Shown here: piece after piece, positions 57,605 through 64,000 of the stretch
Layout of the letters: every line of letters starts with the position of its first letter
How positions within the stretch are numbered: the stretch's first letter is position 1
Translations under genes and position numbers: made by a program
Notes under the pieces: model-generated
The model's database searches: none
Seen by the model: the letters and a program-made list of their open reading frames with translations, nothing else
What the model was told of the DNA's origin: nothing
Assembly (NCBI RefSeq): GCF_000499845.2
Contig: NC_023749.2
Span: 12,179,625 to 12,243,624 of the forward strand
DNA from: Phaseolus vulgaris
Taxonomy: Eukaryota > Streptophyta > Magnoliopsida > Fabales > Fabaceae
Length of the DNA: 64,000 nt
Direction of reading: 5' to 3'

Positions 57605-60600
57605 TTATTTGAAACTACTAATACACACCATTGGATTCAAAACCCAATCTGTAAAGCAGTAATTAAAATTATGCGCTTTATGCTTCATCCATAATCACGA
57701 CTTAAGTTGCGCATTCTGGAACACCTCTTCCGCATCTACCACACCTTGGTTGAACACAACAAGGTTCCTATGTTTCCATATACACCGCACTATAGTTGCC
57801 CACACCCCTTTCCACACCAGGTTTTGTTTGTTACTACTTTGAATCAAGTGAAAACTCTCAAAGTGGATTAAGCAGTCATTATGTTGGACAGACAAGATTC
57901 CAATCCATCTATGACATAAGGCCCACACACTCCAGGCGAATTTACATTCCAGGAAGAGGTGTTGACACGACTCTTCCTCAGATTGACACAAAGCGCATAC
58001 CACAGATTCCAGCGTCATCCCTCTTTTCCTCAAGCACAATCTAGTGGATACTCTACCCAACATCACCCTCCATGCTGTGATCACCACATTAGGGAACGTT
58101 TTTATCTTCCAAAGATACTTGAAAGCATCAATCTGAGGGCTCCTATCAGCTTTAACTAAGCATTCATATGCCGACCTCACCGTGAAACTTCCAGATTCAT
58201 CACTTTTCCACACTCGGGCATCCTCTATACCCCTTTCTAGGTACGCAGTAGATATAAGCATACCAAGTTCATTTTCTAAGGTAATCTCCCATTCAAATCT
58301 CACTCGCCTCCACCTTAAATTCCAACACCAGTTCATATCTTCCCACTCCCCTACCTCTTCCACCTTTTGACCCTGATTCATCGATATTAAGTACAGTCTA
58401 GGGAATAGGGACTTGAGATTCACATTACCAACCCACACATCCTCCCAGAATATTGCTTTATCTCTGCTCCCTATGCTCCATCCGACCTCCTCTTGAAACC
58501 ATCCATCTGCTCCTTCCTCCCCACACACCTTTCGTATGTCTCTCCACCACCATGATTGTAATTTCAAGGGAGTTCGACTGGCATTGTCTTCCAGGTCATA
58601 CTTTGAGTCCAGACATTCCTTCCACCTCCCTTTCTCTTCCGATATACATCGCCATCTCCATTTAGCCAAGAGTGCAACGTTAAACTTACGAATGTCTTTG
58701 ATTCCTAGACCCCCTTCTTCCTTCGGTTTACATATGTTTTTCCAACTAACCCAGGCCACTGGTCTTTTCTCCTTTCCCCATCCCAAGAGGAACCTTCTCT
58801 GAATGCTGATTATACGTCTATATACCGATTCTGGAGCTTTGAAAAGAGAGAGATAATACAGTGGTATGGCCGTGATAACAGACTTGATAAGGCATATTCT
58901 ACCAGCCATTGACAGAAATCTCCCTTTCCACACATTAAGCCGTGATTTAAACTTGCCTAACACCGGCTCCCAGAACTTTTCCTTCCTTGGGTTTCCCCCT
59001 ACCTCTAGTCCCAGGTAGTTAAACTTGTTTCCCATCTGAGAGCAGTTCAACGTCCTTGTGTAACAATCCATATCACTACTAAGGACATTAAAGCCTACCA
59101 ACTTTGATTTATGGAAATTAATCTTCAGCCCTGAGGCTATCTCAAAACCCCTTAGAATAGCCTTCAAAGTCACCACATTGGTAAACGAGTTTTCACAGAG
59201 GAACAAGGTATCGTCTGCATACTGTAGGAGGCACATATCAACCTCTTTTCTTCCGATCTTAAGACCATGCAACATGTTTGTCTTCACAGCCTGCCTTACT
59301 AACCCAGCCAAGCCTTCAGCTACAACAAGAAAGAGGAATGGTGCCAAGGAATCACCCTGCCTAAGCCCTCTAGAGGGTTTAAATTCCTCCGTAGGACTCC
59401 CATTAACAAGATCTGATATAGAAGCACTTTCCAAGCACCCTCAGATCCACATGATCCATCTGTGATGAAACCCCATCCTCTGGAGCATGTCATATAGGAA
59501 CTCCCATCTGACAGAGTCGTATGCTTTTTCGAAATCTACCTTTAGACACAACCCACTTCTCTCTCTTCTCCTTATGTCTTCAACTACCTCATTAGCCATT
59601 AACACACTGTCAAGGATTCCTCTATCCTTCAGGAATGCTGATTGGCTTTCATCCACAACAGAGGGTAGGACTTTCTTTAGCCTTTCCGCTAGCAGCTTAG
59701 CAATAATTTTGTATACCGCACCTACTAACGATATAGGTCTGTATTGTTCGAGCCTGGAAGGGTCCCTGACCTTGGGTACCAAAGCAACAAAAGAGGCATT
59801 ACATCCTTTTGGGATAGTCCCATTTTCATAGAACTGCTTCACCGCTTCTACAATCTCCACTTTTAAGACTTCCCAGCTCTTCTTCAGGAAATTAAAATTG
59901 AAACTATCTGGGCCTGGACTCTTTGCGCCTTCACATTGCCATACGGCATCTCTAATTTCCTTCTCAGTAAACCCAGCTATAAGACACTGGTTCTCCTCAC
60001 CACTAAGGGTTTTAAAATCAACTGCATCCAGTCTTACACCCAAATCCTTCGTTGCTGTAAATCTCTTCTCAAAAAGTAGCTTCGCTTCTCTTCGCACCGT
60101 ACCAGGTTCCTCACACCACTGGTCTCCAATCTCAACACCCTTCACTGCATTTCTTAGACTCCTCCATCTAAGAGTCGAATGGTAGAACCTTGTGCAAGAG
60201 TCCCCATTCTTGAGTCAGCTTGCTCTCGCTTTCAGGCACGTAAGCGAGTCAAGCTTTCTATCAACTTCCTTGAGACGGCTTAACAACTCACACCTTTTAA
60301 ACCTGGCTTCTTCCGTCATAATCCCACTACAATCTTGACAGTCGATGTCCTCAATCTCTTGCAGAATCCTCTTCTTACTTGTGTTCAAGTTCCCGAACAC
60401 CTCCTTGTTCCATAGTTTTAGATCCCTTTTCAAACACTTCAAATTTTCTTTAATCTTTATAAACCCGCTCCCCCTATTTAGATAGGAGTTCCACTTCGTC
60501 TCCACCATCTCGCCAAAACCTTTTTCTGACAACCACGCATCGATGGTTCGGAAGGGTTTAGGTCCCCAATCTCTTACCACTGATTTCACCACTATGGCAC

Positions 60601-61285
60601 AATGATCAGAGACTTCCCTTCGTTGTACGTACTGTTTGCACGTAGGCCACTTTTCCATCCATTCCTCCGTAACGAGCACCCTATCTATTTTGCTCTTTGC
60701 CGACCCATTAGAGTTGAACCAAGTATAATTTTTCCCCATAATAGGAGTGTCAAGCAACAGATTATCATCAATGAAGCTATTAAAACCTCTAATCTCACTT
60801 GTATAATCCACTCTATTCGTACTACCTCTACTTTCATCATGACTTCTGATCGCATTAAAATCACCACAGAAACACCATAACACCTCATGTGAGCTAGACT
60901 TAATATTCGATAGCTCCATCCACAGGGTCTTCTTATCTCTCAAGTTACAGGCAGCATAGACATTGACCATAACACATCTCAGGTTATCTTTAACGAGCCT
61001 GCCATATACCGCAATGTACCCGTTTCCCATACGATGAGTTTCATATATAAAGGCTTCTTGATGCCACATAGATAACATTCCTCCCCCTCCATTCTCCCCT
61101 TCATAGTGTAACCAACCCACTTTATTATCCCCCCACAAAGAGTAACATTTAGCATCAGATATAGACTTCACTTTTGTTTCTTGCAAACACACAAACTCAG
61201 CTCCTTCACACGATATAATATATCTCAGGTACCTAGACTTAGTACCTCCCCCCACTCCTCTTATATTGAAGGTCACAATAATCAT
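57605..61285 (-). pseudogene. LINE C ORF2: endonuclease, reverse transcriptase, zf-RVT (1226 codons)
   Basis: One uninterrupted frame apart from three UGA codons at 357, 615 and 1197 (two where Trp is expected, one where Arg is expected). Residues 1-230: endonuclease with LQETKV, CGDFNA and SDHCAIVV. RT: PGPDSFNFNFLKK, QYRPISLVGAVYKIIAK, VDFEKAYDSVRW, RGLRQGDSLAPF and the catalytic YADD at 689-692. The zf-RVT part has CALCQSEEESCQHLFLEC. The C-terminus DWVLNPM matches LINE A after the third UGA; the stop is at 57605-57607. The protein performs target-primed reverse transcription in L1 elements. The ATG overlaps the ORF1 stop (ATGA). All motifs are intact, so inactivation is recent. Confidence 0.9.
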
Positions 61286-63476
61286 AAGACACTATTCTCA
61301 TTCCCTTCTTTATGCCCAGGCATCATCTCCGAATCTCGTACTTCCATACCATCATAATCTTTAACGACCTCCTGTTCGTATTCTCGACACCCCAACCCAA
61401 TTTTCTTTCCAATTGCCCACAGCTCCGGTGATTCCACTATGTTACTACGAGCTACCATGCGAGAATTGCAGTTCCTAATATCTCTATCTGAAATTGAGGC
61501 TATAGATAACCCAGCTCTATTACAAGGATAGATACTCTCCTGGGAGCGTCTTTCACTGATTCTTGCCGATTGCCTCGGGTATGATCGTGATTCCCCCACA
61601 CCACCAGGTTCTCTTTTCTTACTCAGCCGTTGCAGTGAGTTTGGCTTGCAGTGCTGAACTCTCTCTCCATCCCCGAAAGTGGCTCTGATGGTGCTCTCGC
61701 CGTTACTTTTCGAGACCCATCTTGTTCCCCCATGCTTTCCTCCTTCTTAGAGCAAGACCCACTGTCCTGCACACGACTTATTTCTATTGGTTCGTGTATG
61801 AGGGCCGAACGTTTTACTTCACCGTGGGCCGCCCCTGGGTCCCCTAACAGGCCTACTCGATCCACCAAGCTAGTTAGTGTAGCATCCTTTAAACCACACT
61901 CCCCTTTATCTACTTTCTTTCCATCAACGTCATCTCCCGCTTTCGACTAGGCTAAGTGTGCGTCCCAGCCCCCTACGAAAGGGGCCTCTTTCTTCCTTTC
62001 AAGGTTCGTTGGCCCACATGTACCTAGTGAACAATTTCCACATTCCAGCTCTATCACCAATTTTGCCAACTCAGCTTGTATTGGTTTGCCGTACCCAACT
62101 ACCCCACAGTCCTCATCAGAGAAAGATATCAAATCAACATCAGCACATCCTTTCTGCCCATGACTTTCTCCTTTCATTAAGGTTTTTCCACCTTTCCACT
62201 GACAGCCTCTTATATTTGAAGGGGAGCCCACAAATAGCCGTTTTGTCTCATTCGGATACTGTTCATCATCTTCTTCCATCGCCTTTTTTCCTTCCCGTTC
62301 GCACTTTGACAAATGCTCCTCCCCCCTCCATAACCTATTTTCATCCTCACCGCTCATCCCCGTGAAAATTGTTTCTTCTATGTAGGTTTCTGAGGATGAT
62401 ACACTCTCCGACGACACAGATGACGGAGTTACATTCTTACCACAGTCACCAACCCAACCTGGAGTCTCCTCTTCAATGAGGATATTGCACAACTGATTGT
62501 TGATCCTCACACATTCTGCCATCCTAGCCCTCTCACACTTCAGGATCCGGACTTGTAATCTCGCAAATTCCAAATTCTCCCAAGACTTCGTATAACTGTC
62601 AATGCCTACCAGCATAGCCGACGGAGCAAGAGTTCCAATCAACTTGGTAAAACACTCTTCATTCCACAGAGGGAGCGACAGTCCGTAACACCTCACCCAA
62701 ACTGATTTATGACTTGGGCCACTGGAGGCTAACCAAGGCTTAAAGCTTTCAAACATAGAGTCAACCCACTCATTATTGACCTTTATGAAATTCTCCATTT
62801 TCTCCCCTTCTCTTGGTGTTAGCATAACAAAATTGTCCCCTAGAGCTCTTACGCGCAACGTGCTCATGCCCCCTTACTCCAACTCCTCCACCAGCTGATC
62901 AACGTTCTTACCACCCCTAAGTTTCCCCACCGCACTCTCAGTCATCCACGGTAATACACATTGTTGTGTTTTAAAGCTTACCCCCTTCCACTGATCTGTA
63001 TTTGTACCAGTAGCAACTTCTGCATAAGACCTATTTCCTTTCTTCTCCACCCATATGTCCTTCCTTCTCTGTTCTCCCCCTGCCGCCGTGACTTTCTTAA
63101 GGTCAGGGCTATCTTCGTTCTGCCGCGCCCTAAAAGGGGTCGTTCGAAGCCTCCCCTCTAACCTACTCTGTTCCTCCATCTTCCTCTGATACTTTGGGAT
63201 GTTCACAAAGAGCTTCTTATTCCCTACATATAACTGGTCCAACTCTCTTTCTAAGCGTCCCGCATCTCTCACTCCGTAGAACCGCACAAAACCGAATCTC
63301 CTTCCCCATTTATTTAATCTTCGGGAGATGAAGACATCCTTCACGCGAGCCCATTTTTGGAACACCCTGAACATTTCTACCTCTCCAACTCCGGTAGGGA
63401 AGTTCGAAAAGAAAAAAGATGTAACCCCTTCGTCTTCATGCTGACCCAATCGGCCTCTGCGTTGCCCTCTTTCCAT
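61282..63476 (-). pseudogene. LINE C ORF1: RRM plus DUF4283-type RNA-binding protein
   Basis: The ATG at 63476 starts MERGQRRGRLGQ. The RRM lies at about residues 18-90, with FFFSNFP (RNP2-like) and FGFVRF (RNP1). After a TAA at 62874 the same frame continues with STLRVRALGDNFVMLTP and a DUF4283-like part (VWVRCYGLSLPLWNEECF, ENLEFARLQVRIL). It continues to a TAG at 61947 and through a variable charged region. A frame change near 61600-61623 leads to the final part (NCNSRMVARSN, GKKIGLG) ending at 61282. Having an RRM rather than a CCHC knuckle places the element in the RRM-bearing plant L1 subclade. Confidence 0.85.
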
Positions 63477-63556
63477 CCTCTGCGTTCTCGAACCGACCTT
63501 CTGATCCAGTGTCTTTCCTTAATCTTCAAAAGTTATTTGTATAATACTTTAAATAT

Positions 63557-64000
63557 GGTGATTAATTTTGAAGATATTATCGGATATGTTATTGGAACAT
63601 TGATATCATCTATAAAAATGAAAAAATTATTTTAAAGATGAGGTTTTGTTTTCTTAATTCTTGATGGGAGACTTCTTCTAGTATATCTAATAGTCTTACA
63701 TTACTTACAAGTCGAGATCAATAATAATTTAAATATACATTCATTCTTTAACCCAAAAATATATTGTTTCATTATTTAACCCAAAAATATATTTGTGTGT
63801 GAATTTAATTTATTGTTTACACACTTGAGTTGAAATGAAACTTTCTTTTGAATCCAGTAAAACTACAAGACATTCATTGGAAGAGATCCAGTAAAACTAT
63901 AAGACATATTCATTGGAAAATAAATCTTTTACCACTAAATTAAGAGTACTATAAAGGTAAAGCATTTTAGAGAAGTCAACCCTACTACCAAAATTACTAT
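63557..64000. other. Block 2 continuing past LINE C
   Basis: Collinear with 40440-40830. No gene. A short internal duplication of ACCCAAAAATATATTG occurs near 63750-63790. Confidence 0.7.

Larger units (their letters stand above)
56533..63540 (-). mobile_element. LINE C: complete RRM-type L1 with 16-bp TSD
   Basis: It is flanked by perfect ATAATACTTTAAATAT at 56517-56532 and 63541-63556. The minus strand gives a short leader, ORF1, ORF2, a 3'-UTR of about 1 kb, a hairpin and an A tail. At 7008 bp it appears full length. It is the youngest-looking LINE in the window, damaged mainly by point stops, and represents a sister family of LINE A/B. Block 1 shows the unoccupied site near 40440. Confidence 0.92.
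49550..64000. repeat. Segmental duplication, block 2 (runs off the window)
   Basis: Paralogous to 28900-41031. LINE C (56533-63540) is inserted in it. It lacks the 121-bp, foldback, LINE stub, LINE B and tandem-repeat LINE insertions of block 1, and therefore records the earlier state of each site. Confidence 0.85.

Overview
The window is plant nuclear DNA, AT-rich and dominated by transposable elements. Support comes from L1-type LINEs whose first ORF carries an RRM, Copia and CACTA (En/Spm) elements, intron-bearing gene models and a fragment of a plant LRR-VIII receptor kinase. A papilionoid legume is my best guess from general resemblance, but nothing in the sequence proves it. I saw no rRNA, tRNA or CRISPR.

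Layout. 1-1.9 kb: kinesin-motor and LINE RNase H remnants and a foldback repeat. 1.9-8.8 kb: LINE A (minus strand), RRM type, broken by frameshifts. 9.3-21.2 kb: a nest of local duplications built around an old CACTA transposase pseudogene (plus strand, 10.1-16.3 kb). That pseudogene is split by a young Copia element (Copia-1, 11120-15406, 5-bp TSD GATAC), and its unfilled site survives in a second copy near 19.96 kb. 21.2-24.2 kb: Copia-2, which lacks its reverse transcriptase. 25.7-26.3 kb: one intact single-exon gene with a bromodomain-like C-terminus, set among ~230-bp repeats.

From about 28.9 kb onward the window holds two copies of a >10 kb block (block 1 about 28.9-41.0 kb; block 2 about 49.5 kb to the window end). 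They are separated by a CACTA element with clear ends (43090-49456, 3-bp TSD AAA). The CACTA sits just inside the second exon of what looks like a promoter plus 5'-UTR. Because the blocks are paralogous, each serves as the empty site for insertions in the other. Block 1 received a 121-bp LTR-like element, an 855-bp MULE-type foldback, a 20-bp LINE stub, LINE B and a short LINE 3' end carrying tandem repeats. Block 2 received LINE C (7.0 kb, 16-bp TSD, ORF2 broken only by three UGA codons).

The blocks also carry two copies of a small gene related to the N-terminal domain of MUDRA transposases. The block 2 copy keeps a TATA box, 5'-UTR exon, intron and full ORF. The block 1 copy has lost the promoter region, carries an internal deletion and is split by LINE B.

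The most interesting theme is the LINE lineage. Four elements end in a short 3' hairpin whose sequence changes while pairing is kept. Both elements with two ORFs join them by an ATGA overlap. The zone between ORF2 and the hairpin differs from element to element: in LINE B it carries a spliced fragment of a host receptor kinase, and in another copy a CpG-rich tandem repeat. The remaining non-coding stretches are AT-rich and show no gene that I can recognise.
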